A stretch of DNA of 64,000 bases from Eisenibacter elegans DSM 3317 (GTDB lineage: Bacteria > Bacteroidota > Bacteroidia > Cytophagales > Microscillaceae). Below the pieces are notes generated by a model that did no database searches, was not told the DNA's origin, and was given only the letters and a program-made list of their open reading frames with translations. Of this stretch, positions 52,805 to 61,808 are shown piece by piece (position 1 is the stretch's first letter; each line of letters begins with the position of its first letter). The position numbers and the translations under genes were made by a program. Location: assembly GCF_000430505.1 (NCBI RefSeq), contig NZ_AUMD01000022.1, forward strand, positions 1 to 64,000. The letters run 5' to 3'.

Positions 52805-53440
52805 CTATTTTTTTAACAAAGAAAACACATACAATAGTTCGCGAGCTATTTGGCGGCAGCGCTCGTCATACATACGGGCTTCGTCAGGCGTGCCATCAAA
52901 GGCTTTAGGATCCTCGTAAGGGGTGGCAAAGCGTTTGAGCGCGCCGGGCACAAAGGGGCAGGCTTCGTCGGCTTGGGTGCAGGTCATTACCGCACAAAAA
53001 CCTTGGGTGGGGTTGGGGGTATCACCAAATTTTTTGGAAAAAGCCACGACCGGGGCGACCTCTGCGGCATAACGGATGTGGTACAGCGGGTTGTCACCCG
53101 TGCTTTGTGCGGTGATCTCCATCCCCACACGTGCTAAGGCGGCAATCGTACGCGGATTGCAAGCGGTGGCCTCTGTGCCGCCGGAATAGGTCTCTACCCC
53201 TTCGATACCATAGTGGTAGGCGGCTACGGCTGCCCACACTTGCCCAAAATGGCTGCGGCGCGAATTATGTGTGCAGATAAAGACCATCTTCACAGGTGCT
53301 TGGGCGGCTACTTGCTCGCGTACAAAAACGGCCATTTGTGCCAATACGGCCTTGCGCTCGGAAGTAATTTGGTCAAACTCTTGGCTGCGTTCGGCCACAT
53401 AGGCCGCTACCGCAGGATGTAAAGAGGAAGATGAATCCAT
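52805..53440 (-). CDS. Low-molecular-weight protein-tyrosine phosphatase / arsenate reductase-like
   Basis: 211 aa from the ATG at 53440. VKMVFICTHNSRRSHFGQVW is the CX5R signature (Cys-Thr-His-Asn-Ser-Arg-Arg), and a later SGGTEATACNPRTIAALARVG segment is as in arsenate-reductase-like LMW-PTPs (ArsC-like). A longer in-frame start (53533) would add a hydrophobic segment; the family N-terminus favours 53440. It may dephosphorylate tyrosine or reduce arsenate; no ars genes are adjacent, so phosphatase is more neutral. Confidence 0.82.
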   Translation of the reverse strand: MDSSSSLHPAVAAYVAERSQEFDQITSERKAVLAQMAVFVREQVAAQAPVKMVFICTHNSRRSHFGQVWAAVAAYHYGIEGVETYSGGTEATACNPRTIAALARVGMEITAQSTGDNPLYHIRYAAEVAPVVAFSKKFGDTPNPTQGFCAVMTCTQADEACPFVPGALKRFATPYEDPKAFDGTPDEARMYDERCRQIARELLYVFSLLKK

Positions 53441-53669
53441 CGGTGAGGGGGTTTGAGGGGTTGTAAAAAACATCAGCGCCTGCAAAAACCAATGCAGGCC
53501 GCCAACAACAAAGGTGGTGATAAAGGTAGACATAATCTTATGGGCTATTGATAAGTATGTCGCAAACATACGACACAGTTAGACTCATACCAAATTCAAC
53601 AGGTTATGTTTGGGTGAATTTTGGCGTATTCTCTGTGCCAGATTGTAGACACAAATAGCCTCAATTCCT

Positions 53670-53677
53670 TACTTTTG
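53670..53677 (+). promoter_or_regulatory. Candidate -7 promoter box of methyltransferase gene
   Basis: TACTTTTG matches TAnnTTTG, 23 bases before the ATG at 53701. The nearest TTG upstream is 24 bases away, a slightly long spacer. Confidence 0.4.
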
Positions 53678-53700
53678 TGCATCAACAGGCTTTCGCACTT

Positions 53701-54666
53701 ATGCTGGCATACATTCATCCCGATACGGGAGCTGCTCTCACCCTTCGCCCCGAAGGATTTTATACCGACCAAGGACAATGCTTGCCCTTTCGCTCGGGGG
53801 TATACCATATCGCCCAAGATGAAGGCTATACCGAGAGCTTCGGTTTTCAGTGGAATCGCTTTGAGCGTACCCAAATCGATCGGTTTTCGAAAAACAATCA
53901 GAGTGAAGCCCGCTTTTTTACCGTTACGGGCTGGCCGCGAGGGGGGCTAGCTGATGAGCAAATCTTGGAAGTAGGTGCAGGCGCAGGGCGCTTTACCCAA
54001 GTGGTATTGGCACATACCCAAGCTACGTTACATAGTGTAGACTATTCCCGTGCGCTGGAGGCCAACTACCGCAACAATGCCATTTATGGAGAACGGCTGC
54101 GCCTTTTTCAGGCCAGCATCTATGCCCTGCCTTTTGCCCCGCAGCAATTTGATAAAGTATTTTGCTTTGGCGTGCTTCAACATACCCCCGATGTAGGCCG
54201 TTCGGTGGCCTGTCTGGCGGCGATGGTCAAACCCGGCGGTGAGCTGGTGGTCGATTTTTACCCTATCCGTGGCTGGTGGACCAAGCTACACGCCAAGTAC
54301 TTGCTCCGCCCTTGGGCCAAGCGCCTTTCACACGAAAAGCTCCTCAACCGCATCGAGCGCCACGCCCCTTGGATGATACGCCTCTCTCAGACCCTCCACC
54401 GAATAGGCTTAGGGATGCTGACACGGTTTGTACCCATTTGTGATTTGCGCACCCTCCCCGCCGAGCTTAGCCGCGAGCAACTGCTAGAGTGGGTAATCCT
54501 AGATACCTTCGATATGTTTTCGCCCCAATACGACCAGCCCCAGCGCATCGAGACCGTTGCCCGATGGATGACCGAGGCCGGGCTAGAGGTCGTGCAGGCT
54601 GAGTTTGTAAGCTACACCCCGGGAGGGCGCGTGGCCGTAGTCAGAGGGCAGCGGAGAAAGGCTTGA
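53701..54666 (+). CDS. Class I SAM-dependent methyltransferase
   Basis: 321 aa from the ATG at 53701. Motif I: ILEVGAGAGRFTQVVLAH (about residue 88); motif II/III: CFGVLQHTPDVGRSVACLAAMVKPGGELVV. N-terminal 80 residues carry CxxH-like GQCLPFRSGVYHI, as in methyltransferases with an added zinc-like or binding segment in Bacteroidota. Target unknown; perhaps a small-molecule or lipid substrate. The GTG at 53677 is an alternative start, but a -7 box overlaps it, so I prefer 53701. Confidence 0.85.
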   Translation: MLAYIHPDTGAALTLRPEGFYTDQGQCLPFRSGVYHIAQDEGYTESFGFQWNRFERTQIDRFSKNNQSEARFFTVTGWPRGGLADEQILEVGAGAGRFTQVVLAHTQATLHSVDYSRALEANYRNNAIYGERLRLFQASIYALPFAPQQFDKVFCFGVLQHTPDVGRSVACLAAMVKPGGELVVDFYPIRGWWTKLHAKYLLRPWAKRLSHEKLLNRIERHAPWMIRLSQTLHRIGLGMLTRFVPICDLRTLPAELSREQLLEWVILDTFDMFSPQYDQPQRIETVARWMTEAGLEVVQAEFVSYTPGGRVAVVRGQRRKA

Positions 54667-54910
54667 GGTTGCCTAAACGACTTTTTGGGGCTAGCGCCCG
54701 CACAGGGCAAACCTTTGGCTTGAGATAGGGCTTATCAATCTTCAAAATATAGCTCTTTGAAGTACCGGCTTGTCCATCTATAAAGCCTTGATAGACATCA
54801 TAGCCCAACAACAGCATCGCAAACAAAGTAGCGTGGCCCTGTTGTAGGCTCAAAATCAACAACGGGAAAGGCAGCAAGATTGCCAAGTAGTAGACCGATA
54901 GATTTTTCAT
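54641..54910 (-). CDS. Small membrane protein of unknown function
   Basis: 89 aa from the ATG at 54910. One or two hydrophobic helices (LSVYYLAILLPFPLLIL, ATLFAMLLLGYDVYQG) and a basic C-terminal part (KSYILKIDKPYLKPKVCPVRALAPKS). The 3' end overlaps the methyltransferase gene on the other strand. No recognisable family. Confidence 0.45.
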   Translation of the reverse strand: MKNLSVYYLAILLPFPLLILSLQQGHATLFAMLLLGYDVYQGFIDGQAGTSKSYILKIDKPYLKPKVCPVRALAPKSRLGNLKPFSAAL

Positions 54911-55020
54911 AAGCAATTAGAGGTATGATTGGTAGTCTTTAAAGCCATCGCTTGTGGGCAGAAAATAAAAAAGCGAATCCGAAAAATCGAAATTGATGGC
55001 ATTGTGGTATGCCGTGGTCA

Positions 55021-55828
55021 TTAGGCGTAAGGAGCTTTTGGGGATAGTTTGGTGAGCATATTGTTGGACAAAAACTGCCCCTCGTGAAAGGTGAAGCGCT
55101 CTTGATTGAAGAAAGATGGCGCTTCCAGCCGATTGTTGAGCATGGGTTCGGGCATCACGAAACCTTTGTTACTCATTTGCAGGCTGTTGTAGGTTTCGAG
55201 GTCGTAGCTCTGCAAGTCTGCTCCGGTATTATTGACTTCTCCTATGGCAAAGAGTTTGAGTTTTTTGAGGTACGACAGCAGCGCTGTTCGGGCTTGGTAT
55301 CTGTAGGCGTTGCCTGCGCCAGCCTCTATGTTACCGAATAAAGGTGCTTTGACATCCTCTTTCAGCTTGAGGTTGAGAGCTACCTCCTCTGACTGCCGGA
55401 CACCGTGTAAAAGCCTGCTGCCGGTAAAACGCTTGAGTACTTCCACTTCTTCCAGCCAATATTTTCCAATCAATCAGTACGGCATCCTCATAAATCGAGG
55501 GATTGCCCTTACTGCAAAAATCGCGGACAATAAGCCTAGGGTTGTTGGCCTGCCTAACGACTAAGTGGCCTATGGTGTAGGTGTATACTCTTTGAGTTGT
55601 AATAAACATATCATAAACTCCCCCGAAACCTGATGTTTTTTTCTTCCAGTTTCCACTCTGCCTCGTGGTATTGCTTGGATAAATACTTTGCTGAAAGTTA
55701 AAATACAACTTGGTCGTAAAAACAAGATTGTCTTCCCCGAGTTGGGCTTTGTAAGTAGCTAGGGCATTGATGTTTTGTACTGTTGCCAAAACATTGGTGT
55801 ACACTATTAGTAAAGTAGTAAAGCACAA
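55021..55828 (-). pseudogene. Deletion remnant joining GLPGLI and TonB-receptor genes
   Basis: Two frames. The first (55828 to about 55460) starts with a signal peptide and gives the N-terminal part of a GLPGLI protein (ATYKAQLGEDNLVFTTKLYFN, NPRLIVRDFCSKGNPSIYEDAV, LIDWKIL). The second (55473-55021) reads EEVEVLKRFTG, LLHGVRQSEEVALNLKLKEDVKAPLFGNIEAGAG and LKLFAIGEVNNTGADLQSYDLETY, an internal part of a TonB-dependent receptor of the kind found next to GLPGLI genes. The C-terminal half of one gene and the ends of the other are gone, so a deletion near 55455-55475 fused them. Confidence 0.7.
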
Positions 55829-55906
55829 AGGATTGACTTACTCATTGTGATGTATAGTTTTTACATAAAACACCTGACCATAAAAAGAGTCTGACATTGA
55901 CAGACA

Positions 55907-56638
55907 TCATTCAAACTCAGTCCTAGGTCGCTGTGCAGGGAGGTTGTTATTCGTAATAATTAAATCTGGGAACTCCGCCTGAAGTTTGGCGATGTTTGCC
56001 CTGTTTTTGTTATAAAACTCTGCATACGCCTTATCTAAGCACTGTAATACCTCTTCGCGGCTTTTGATATCTGATTTGCTGAAATCCACACTTTTGTCCT
56101 CAGACTCCGCCAATAACTTGACAGATGTCAAGATAATGTTCACTTCTTTTTGCGCATCTTCTACTGCTACAATAAGCCCCGGTAGTCCGTTAAACTTCCA
56201 AGGTCCGGCTGCGCTAGGGATATCCAATGTATACCAAGCTGTATATTTTCTGCCTCTGAAAACAGTGTGTGCTGATTTGCAATTCAACCCTTCTAACATT
56301 TTATTTTCATTGCCAAGAACCCAGTTTTGGCGTACAATATCAGGGTATACAACTGGTTGATTCTGTCTGCAAAACTCCCTGATCATCATATTGCCTGTAT
56401 TGAGACTGGTACTGACAAGGTATCCTTGGGCATCAGTATAGACAATTTGCAACTTTGATATGTTATCGTCTAGCACCCACTTACTGCGCTCGTTTGCCTT
56501 ATAGTTAAACAAGGAGTTGTTTTGATTGAAATATAAACTAGCTTCAAAATCAAAGTCATCTTCAGCCAACTTTATTTTGTATTCAGCATAACCAACTACT
56601 TGTGCCCAAAGCGCGGTATTAATTAGATAAAGCGACAA
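55907..56638 (-). CDS. GLPGLI family protein
   Basis: 243 aa. Signal peptide SLYLINTALWAQV at the N-terminus, then KIKLAEDDFDFEASLYFNQNNSLF, and the defining GPWKFNGLPGLIVAVEDAQ at about residue 145. Cysteine CKSAHTVFRGRKYTAWYTLDIP precedes it. The C-terminus has RPRTEFE, as usual. Family role unknown; members sit with TonB-dependent receptors, as the neighbouring remnant shows. It is separate from, and upstream of, the remnant on the minus strand. Confidence 0.9.
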   Translation of the reverse strand: MSLYLINTALWAQVVGYAEYKIKLAEDDFDFEASLYFNQNNSLFNYKANERSKWVLDDNISKLQIVYTDAQGYLVSTSLNTGNMMIREFCRQNQPVVYPDIVRQNWVLGNENKMLEGLNCKSAHTVFRGRKYTAWYTLDIPSAAGPWKFNGLPGLIVAVEDAQKEVNIILTSVKLLAESEDKSVDFSKSDIKSREEVLQCLDKAYAEFYNKNRANIAKLQAEFPDLIITNNNLPAQRPRTEFE

Positions 56639-56924
56639 TAATAATGTTATTATTTTTATAGTTAATGTATTATATTTTATATTAACAAAGAGTTAGTGTT
56701 ATTTATTTTAATAAAATAATCACCAACTCTTTTAAGCAAATAAACCTAACTTATTAATCTTGAGAAAGCTCTTTGTAGCGAGCCAGGGCCTTCATTACTT
56801 TTTCACAGTTTCGAAGTTGTTGTGCTTTTCACACGCTCATCAATAGGGGAATACACAACCCAAACTTTCCTTTGGCTAACAAATGATTATCCATCGCGAT
56901 AAAACAAAGATATTGGGGGGCTGC

Positions 56925-56959
56925 TGACTAAACAAGTCAATGGCTGACTAATTTAGTCA
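56925..56959. promoter_or_regulatory. Tandem dyad operator sites upstream of XRE regulator
   Basis: TGACTAAACAAGTCA (56925-56939) and TGACTAATTTAGTCA (56945-56959, perfect palindrome) share the half-site TGACT...AGTCA. The centres are 20 bases apart (about two helical turns), as for cooperative binding. They lie 130 bases before the XRE-type gene, whose product is the natural candidate to bind them. Confidence 0.55.
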
Positions 56960-57091
56960 AAAAAACAACGACTGTTTTTAACAAACATCTAATAGACTTG
57001 TTATATTTTCTATAATGTTACTTATAGTAATATTTCAACTACTACTTTCCTGTGTATCAACTACCATCACTTCACAAACCTTTTCCTCACT

Positions 57092-57367
57092 ATGAAAAAA
57101 ATCGGTACTAAACTACGTGTCTTGAGGGTACTCCACGGCTACTCGCAAGAATATGTGGCTCATCACCTCGCAATGAGCCAAAAATCCTACTCCCGCTTAG
57201 AAACAGATGAGCGTATGCCAACCAGCTACCTCGCCGGGCTCTTATCTCGGCTATACCATTTACCAGAAGGACAGCTGAGGCGCTTTTTGGAATTAAAAGA
57301 TCAAATCTTGTTGGCTAGGCTTTTGACTGAGGGGCATATCGCCCCCCTCCATACACACCACCTATAG
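57092..57367 (+). CDS. Small XRE-type helix-turn-helix regulator
   Basis: 91 aa. The HTH is in LRVLRVLHGYSQEYVAHHLAMSQKSYSRLETDERMPT (about residues 8-45), with helix 3 at MSQKSYSRLE. The remainder LLSRLYHLPEGQLRRFLELKDQILLARLL is likely the dimer part. Tandem dyads sit upstream and suggest autoregulation. It may also control the divergent GLPGLI gene across the 450-base gap. Confidence 0.85.
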   Translation: MKKIGTKLRVLRVLHGYSQEYVAHHLAMSQKSYSRLETDERMPTSYLAGLLSRLYHLPEGQLRRFLELKDQILLARLLTEGHIAPLHTHHL

Positions 57368-57375
57368 TATCATCA

Positions 57376-57417
57376 AAAAAACCCCCTATCCTTGGCCTAA
57401 TCTGCCTTGGGTAGGGG
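57376..57417 (-). terminator. Intrinsic terminator of the transglutaminase-like gene
   Basis: CCCCTATCC (57383-57391) and GGGTAGGGG (57409-57417) form a 9-bp stem with one G-T, and on the minus strand the T-run TTTTTTT follows at 57375-57381. It lies 22 bases below the stop of the gene at 57439. Confidence 0.8.
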
Positions 57418-57438
57418 ATTGCCAGTATATACAGTGTG

Positions 57439-58143
57439 CTAATCCTCTAGGTCGAGAGTATCGAGATAGGCCAAGAAGACCTCGTCATCTGCCTGTACGA
57501 TGCTGAAAAGATGTGCATAATGCTCCTTGAGTGTTTGTACAAACAAGTTATGTGGAAAATCCACAAAGGGGTGAAATTGCGCCAAGATTTCCACTTGCTG
57601 TTGGTCGGCAGGCAAGTCTTGGAGCGCATAGGTATCGTCCATTCCAAAGGGCACTTGCCGGAGCTGATACTGTTGGGCCGTAACAGCATCAAAGCTAGGA
57701 TATAAGGTTACCCAGTGGTCTCCCAAAAAAACTTGGGTAGAGGGGTGAAAAGCCATCACTTCGGAGCGCAGTACCCCACCCAAGGCATGGGTAGCCCAAG
57801 GATTGCGGAAATTGACATAGCCCAGCCTCGCCGGCAGCCCCACACTGCGGTAAGCCGCCACCAGCAGGTTGTTTTTCTCTACTGCCGAGCCTTGCCCTTT
57901 GGTCAATAGCGCAGAGGCCTTAAAATCATCCATCCGCAGGCTAATATCTTTCAAATCGAACTTGAAGCCATCCCGAACCGCATAATACAGCTCGACGGCT
58001 TTTTCGGCCTCATCGTGTAGCCCTGATACCACGCCTTCGGCAAAAGCCCGTACCTCTGGATGATTGCTGTCCAAATAGTCAGTGCTGCGCAGATAAGGCG
58101 CGAGGCCTTGGGTATTGGGTATATTTTTGAGTTTTGTGGCCAT
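57439..58143 (-). CDS. Transglutaminase-like protein lacking the catalytic cysteine
   Basis: 234 aa. The transglutaminase core is clear: KNNLLVAAYRSVGLPARLGYV (about residues 91-110) and GDHWVTLYPSFDAV (about 141-154). At the cysteine position, GxCxxxxNLL in active relatives, it reads GQGSAVEKNNLL (Ala87, Ser86), so Cys is absent and the enzyme cannot use that mechanism. It may bind a substrate without cleaving it. The family also includes bacterial cysteine peptidases. It stands alone. Confidence 0.8.
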   Translation of the reverse strand: MATKLKNIPNTQGLAPYLRSTDYLDSNHPEVRAFAEGVVSGLHDEAEKAVELYYAVRDGFKFDLKDISLRMDDFKASALLTKGQGSAVEKNNLLVAAYRSVGLPARLGYVNFRNPWATHALGGVLRSEVMAFHPSTQVFLGDHWVTLYPSFDAVTAQQYQLRQVPFGMDDTYALQDLPADQQQVEILAQFHPFVDFPHNLFVQTLKEHYAHLFSIVQADDEVFLAYLDTLDLED

Positions 58144-58478
58144 ATTGATTGGTCAACTATATTGAATGAAAAAGCTCCTTCTAATCACTTTGGAGCCACC
58201 GATATGGATACGTTTTGTGAAACCAAATAGTTTGCACGAGCTTCAAATAAGTCTACAAAATACGGTCTTGTTTTTCAAAAAAGCAATATAAACTACCTAA
58301 AGTACAAATAATCACTTAATAACTACCAATGTAAATTTCTTTGTGTTTTTTTTGGAATCCTGCTTTTTTTGAGCTAATATTACTTACACAATATAACTTT
58401 GCGCGCGGCTTTGCTAATTTCAAGTATTTGTTAGTAACAAGTAAGGGCTTTTTACGTTCTCAATAGTAAGCTTCCTTT
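58144..58478. other. Intergenic region, nothing recognised
   Basis: About 335 bases between two divergent genes, AT-rich, without a gene or a strong hairpin. Confidence 0.4.
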
Positions 58479-58486
58479 TACCTTTG
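58479..58486 (+). promoter_or_regulatory. Candidate -7 promoter box of SiaB-like gene
   Basis: TACCTTTG matches TAnnTTTG, 26 bases before the ATG at 58513. No TTTG lies 19-21 bases upstream. Confidence 0.45.
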
Positions 58487-58512
58487 GTATTTGGTTATTA
58501 TTCCCCTCTATT

Positions 58513-59064
58513 ATGAGTACTTTTTTTGACACCACTGCTTACGAAGACTTAGTGCGTAATAGCACGGTTTTGTTTGCTTACAAAGGCCCTTTGACCAATG
58601 AGCTTTTAGCTGAATTTAGCCACGACTTGCGCCGCCGGCTCAAGGTTCAAGAGAATAAAAAATCAGTAAGTACCAAAGTATTTGCTATCTTTATGGAGTT
58701 GGCTCAGAATATCCTATTCTACTCCAAACAATCTGATTCCTTTGATGGCAGCGACAAAATAGGCGCTATCCTCATCACCCAAACCGACGAACACTACAAA
58801 GTACTCACCGGCAATGTCGTTGCCAACGAAGCCGCCGGCAGGCTAATCAGCAAGGCCGAAAAAATCAATGCGTTAGACCGCGAAGCCCTGCGCGAACTCA
58901 AGCGAGAGCAGCGCTCTGCCGCCCCTGAAGCCGACAGCAAGGGAGCCGGGATTGGGCTTATTCACGTAGCCCTTACTTCTGACAACCTCGTAGAGATTGA
59001 TATCCAGAAACTTGATGACAATTTCTCTTTCTATATGGTAGGAGCCAATATTAGCCGCACCTAA
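58513..59064 (+). CDS. SiaB-family protein kinase (DUF6272)
   Basis: 183 aa. It has the GHKL-type small kinase plan: FAIFMELAQNILFYSKQSDS (N-box-like EL..N) and SKGAGIGLIHVALTSDNLVEID (G-box). The family is SiaB/DUF6272, which in other bacteria phosphorylates a STAS partner in biofilm control. STAS-like and phosphatase partners were not found directly beside it; the next gene is unrelated. No membrane helix. Confidence 0.85.
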   Translation: MSTFFDTTAYEDLVRNSTVLFAYKGPLTNELLAEFSHDLRRRLKVQENKKSVSTKVFAIFMELAQNILFYSKQSDSFDGSDKIGAILITQTDEHYKVLTGNVVANEAAGRLISKAEKINALDREALRELKREQRSAAPEADSKGAGIGLIHVALTSDNLVEIDIQKLDDNFSFYMVGANISRT

Positions 59065-59224
59065 AATTTTCACCCATACGGCAAACCTTAGACTTCTACA
59101 AGCTGTTGAATTCGCAACTTATGTGGATATATTCCTCAAACGCTGTGTTGTTGCAGATAGCAATTCGTTAGAGGATATAAACGCACACTTAAAAATTTGT
59201 CGAAATAAACCCCTGCTACGCAAT

Positions 59225-59704
59225 ATGGCTACTCCTAGTTTAAGACTTGTAGATGCGCTTCGCAAAACCGCCAAAACGCTCGAAGAAGGTGCTCCCTATC
59301 AATGGGGACATATGGGCAGCTGCAACTGTGGCAATTTGGCACAAGAAATCACGCGCAAAAGCAAGGGCGAAATCCACGCCCTAGCCCTCCAGACTCGGAT
59401 GGGCGACTGGGCCGACCAAGTGTCGGAGTTTTGCCCTGTCAGCAACTTGCCTATGGACTTGGTGATTGGTGAAATGATTGAGGCCGGATTTAGCACCACA
59501 GACCTCAAAAATCTAGAGCGGCTTTCGGATACAGAAATCTTACGTCGTTTGCCCACCGAAAAGCGATACCTTATCCACAATAAGCGTGATGATGTGGTGC
59601 TTTATATGCGGGCTTGGGCAGATATGCTCGAAGAGCAGTTGTTAGCGCAAGTACCCGTCGAGACGGCTGCATTGTTCGAAGCTGCCAATGCTGTAGAAGT
59701 TTAA
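59225..59704 (+). CDS. Conserved protein of unknown function
   Basis: 159 aa from the ATG at 59225, preferred over the GTG at 59123 because MATPSLRLVDALRKTA looks like a natural start. It has GHMGSCNCGNLAQEI (three cysteines/glycine-rich), WADQVSEFCPVSNLPMDLV, then LIHNKRDDVVLYMRAWADMLEEQL. Cys residues could ligate metal. It resembles an unassigned family in Bacteroidota; no function is known to me. It follows SiaB by 160 bases and may share its transcript, and it is followed by a strong terminator. Confidence 0.7.
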   Translation: MATPSLRLVDALRKTAKTLEEGAPYQWGHMGSCNCGNLAQEITRKSKGEIHALALQTRMGDWADQVSEFCPVSNLPMDLVIGEMIEAGFSTTDLKNLERLSDTEILRRLPTEKRYLIHNKRDDVVLYMRAWADMLEEQLLAQVPVETAALFEAANAVEV

Positions 59705-59745
59705 TCGGCATTTGGCAAACCAAATACACAATATATCAAAGTAAG

Positions 59746-59778
59746 GCCTTTACTCTCCGAAGAGTAAAGGCTTTTTTT
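59746..59778 (+). terminator. Intrinsic terminator
   Basis: GCCTTTACTCT (59746-59756), loop CCGA and AGAGTAAAGGC (59761-59771) form a perfect 11-bp stem followed by TTTTTTT (59772-59778). It ends the SiaB/159-aa unit. Confidence 0.93.
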
Positions 59779-59802
59779 AAGCTTTTGGTCGGAAGAAGGA
59801 TA

Positions 59803-60945
59803 TTACTGAAAAAACTCTTTCACACGGTCAAAAAAACTTTTCTCGCCCTTTTTGGGGTTAGGGGCAAAGTTTTTGGAATCGCGAAGTTTTTCGAGCAGCT
59901 CGCGCTCTTGTTTACTCAGCTCAGTAGGAGTCCAGATATTGACATATACCAGCTGGTCGCCTGTTCCATAACCTTCGATATCGCGCAGGCCTTTGCCTTT
60001 TAGGCGGAATATTCTACCACTCTGTGTGCCTGCCGGGATGCTGATTTTGACTTTGCCGGAGATGGTCGGTACTTCTACTGAGGTTCCTAACGCTGCGTCT
60101 ACAAAGCTGATGTGTAGGTCATAGCCTACGTTGCGTCCATCTCGGGTGAGGGTTTCGTGCGGTTCCTCTTCTACCAAGATGAGTAAGTCTCCGGGAACAC
60201 CGCCGCGAGGGGGCACATTACCTTTTCCGCTCATCGAAAGCTGCATACCCTCGCTTACCCCAGCCGGAATATTTACCGTGATTACTTCTTCTTCTAACAC
60301 ACGGCCTTCGCCCTTACAAACACCACAGTGGTCGGTAATGACCTTTCCTTCACCATTACAAGTAGGGCAAGTGCTCGAAGACACCATCTGCCCCAACATC
60401 GTATTGACTACCTTGCGGATTTGGCCGCTGCCATTACAGGTGCCACAGGTTTTGATTGCTGTTTCGCTCTTGGCTCCGCTGCCATTGCAGGTGCCACAGG
60501 TTACGTGTCTTTTTACTTTGAGCTTTTTCTCTACCCCGTCGGCAATCTCTTCTAAGGTGAGTTTTAGTTTGATGCGCAGGTTGGTTCCTTTGCGCATACG
60601 GCGCGCATTTCCGCCTCGACCTCCACCAAAGAAGGACTCGAAGGGGCTGCCACCGCTACCGAAGATATCGCCAAATTGGGAGAAGATGTCATCCATATTC
60701 ATCCCACCTCCGGCATCACCGCGTACGCCATCGTGCCCAAATCGGTCGTAACGAGCGCGTTTGTCTTCATTGCTGAGGACTTCGTAGGCCTCGGCGGCCT
60801 CTTTGAATTTTTCCTCGGTGCTGGGGTCGCCCGGGTTTTTGTCGGGGTGATACTTGATGGCCAGCTTTCGGTATGCCTTCTTGATGTCGTCCATCGAGGC
60901 TCCTTTGCCTACCCCAAGTATGTCATAATAATCTCTCTTTGCCAT
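59803..60945 (-). CDS. dnaJ: Chaperone protein DnaJ
   Basis: 380 aa. J domain with [10 protein letters not shown] (HPD at about residue 33), G/F-rich segment ([14 protein letters not shown] to GGGRGG), four CxxCxGxG zinc motifs ([32 protein letters not shown]) and C-terminal substrate-binding region ([19 protein letters not shown]). It stimulates DnaK with GrpE. It is 19 bases below grpE and in the same operon. Confidence 0.97.
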   Translation of the reverse strand: MAKRDYYDILGVGKGASMDDIKKAYRKLAIKYHPDKNPGDPSTEEKFKEAAEAYEVLSNEDKRARYDRFGHDGVRGDAGGGMNMDDIFSQFGDIFGSGGSPFESFFGGGRGGNARRMRKGTNLRIKLKLTLEEIADGVEKKLKVKRHVTCGTCNGSGAKSETAIKTCGTCNGSGQIRKVVNTMLGQMVSSSTCPTCNGEGKVITDHCGVCKGEGRVLEEEVITVNIPAGVSEGMQLSMSGKGNVPPRGGVPGDLLILVEEEPHETLTRDGRNVGYDLHISFVDAALGTSVEVPTISGKVKISIPAGTQSGRIFRLKGKGLRDIEGYGTGDQLVYVNIWTPTELSKQERELLEKLRDSKNFAPNPKKGEKSFFDRVKEFFQ

Positions 60946-60964
60946 AACTTTAAAAACATTCTAA

Positions 60965-61534
60965 TTAGCTGCCAACGACTACCTTGGCATACCGGATAAC
61001 CTTTTCGTTGAGGAGGTATCCTTTCTCCAACTCGTCTACTACTTTTCCTTTAAGCTCGTCTTGTGGTGCGGGAATTTGGGTGATGGCTTCTTGGGTTTCG
61101 CTATCGAAGGGCTTGCCTACGGAGCTTTCCATAGCCTTTAGGCCCTTGCTTTCGAGCACCCTGATGAGTTTGTTGTAAATCAGGTCTATACCTTCGCGAA
61201 TAGCAAGTGTTTCGGGGGCATCACCGATAGATTTTTGGGCGCGTTCAAAATCATCTACTACAGGGAGTAAGGCCTGAATAAGGTCTTGTGAGGCGCTGTT
61301 GATGAGCTCTAGGCGCTCCTTGGAGGTGCGGCGGCGGAAGTTTTCAAAATCTGCATACAAGCGCAGGTATTTGTCCTTTGTTTCGGCAAGCTCTGCCAAA
61401 GGGTCGGCAGTGGGGGCTTGTGTTTCCGCTACAGTTTCCTCCGCGTTTGGCATTTCTGCATTGTTTGCCGCTTCGTTTTCGGGAGCTGTTTCAGGCTTTT
61501 GTTGATTGTCTTTGTTGTCGGTAGTTTGGCTCAT
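60965..61534 (-). CDS. grpE: Nucleotide exchange factor GrpE
   Basis: 189 aa. N-terminal 50 residues are acidic and low in complexity (DNKDNQQKPETAPENEAANN). The rest has the long coiled coil (YLRLYADFENFRRRTSKERLELINSASQ) and the C-terminal beta domain (GLKAMESSVGKPFDSETQEAI). It releases ADP from DnaK. It heads the grpE-dnaJ operon; dnaK is not in the window. Confidence 0.95.
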   Translation of the reverse strand: MSQTTDNKDNQQKPETAPENEAANNAEMPNAEETVAETQAPTADPLAELAETKDKYLRLYADFENFRRRTSKERLELINSASQDLIQALLPVVDDFERAQKSIGDAPETLAIREGIDLIYNKLIRVLESKGLKAMESSVGKPFDSETQEAITQIPAPQDELKGKVVDELEKGYLLNEKVIRYAKVVVGS

Positions 61535-61668
61535 ACGTCTTGTGGTATTGAATGCGTTTGAACGGTTTTCTTATTTAAAAGCTTGGGCAAGTTCTTTGCC
61601 AAATCGGGGTTTATGTCAAAATGACATATTGCTGTCAGGCTACGGAGCTGGTTTTGGCCGAAATGTTG

Positions 61669-61676
61669 TACCTTTG
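61669..61676 (+). promoter_or_regulatory. Candidate -7 promoter box of DEAD-box helicase gene
   Basis: TACCTTTG matches TAnnTTTG, 132 bases before the start at 61809, leaving a long 5' leader. The -33 spacing is not met. Confidence 0.35.
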
Positions 61677-61808
61677 TCAGGCGTTAAGAAAAATCAGGAA
61701 AGCGGTTTTTTGAGGGCGTTTTCATCAGGCCTGGAGCAATAATTCGCCTATGGTCTCCCACATACAGGCAATATCAGGCAGCACATTTCATTAAGCAAAC
61801 AACAGGAT

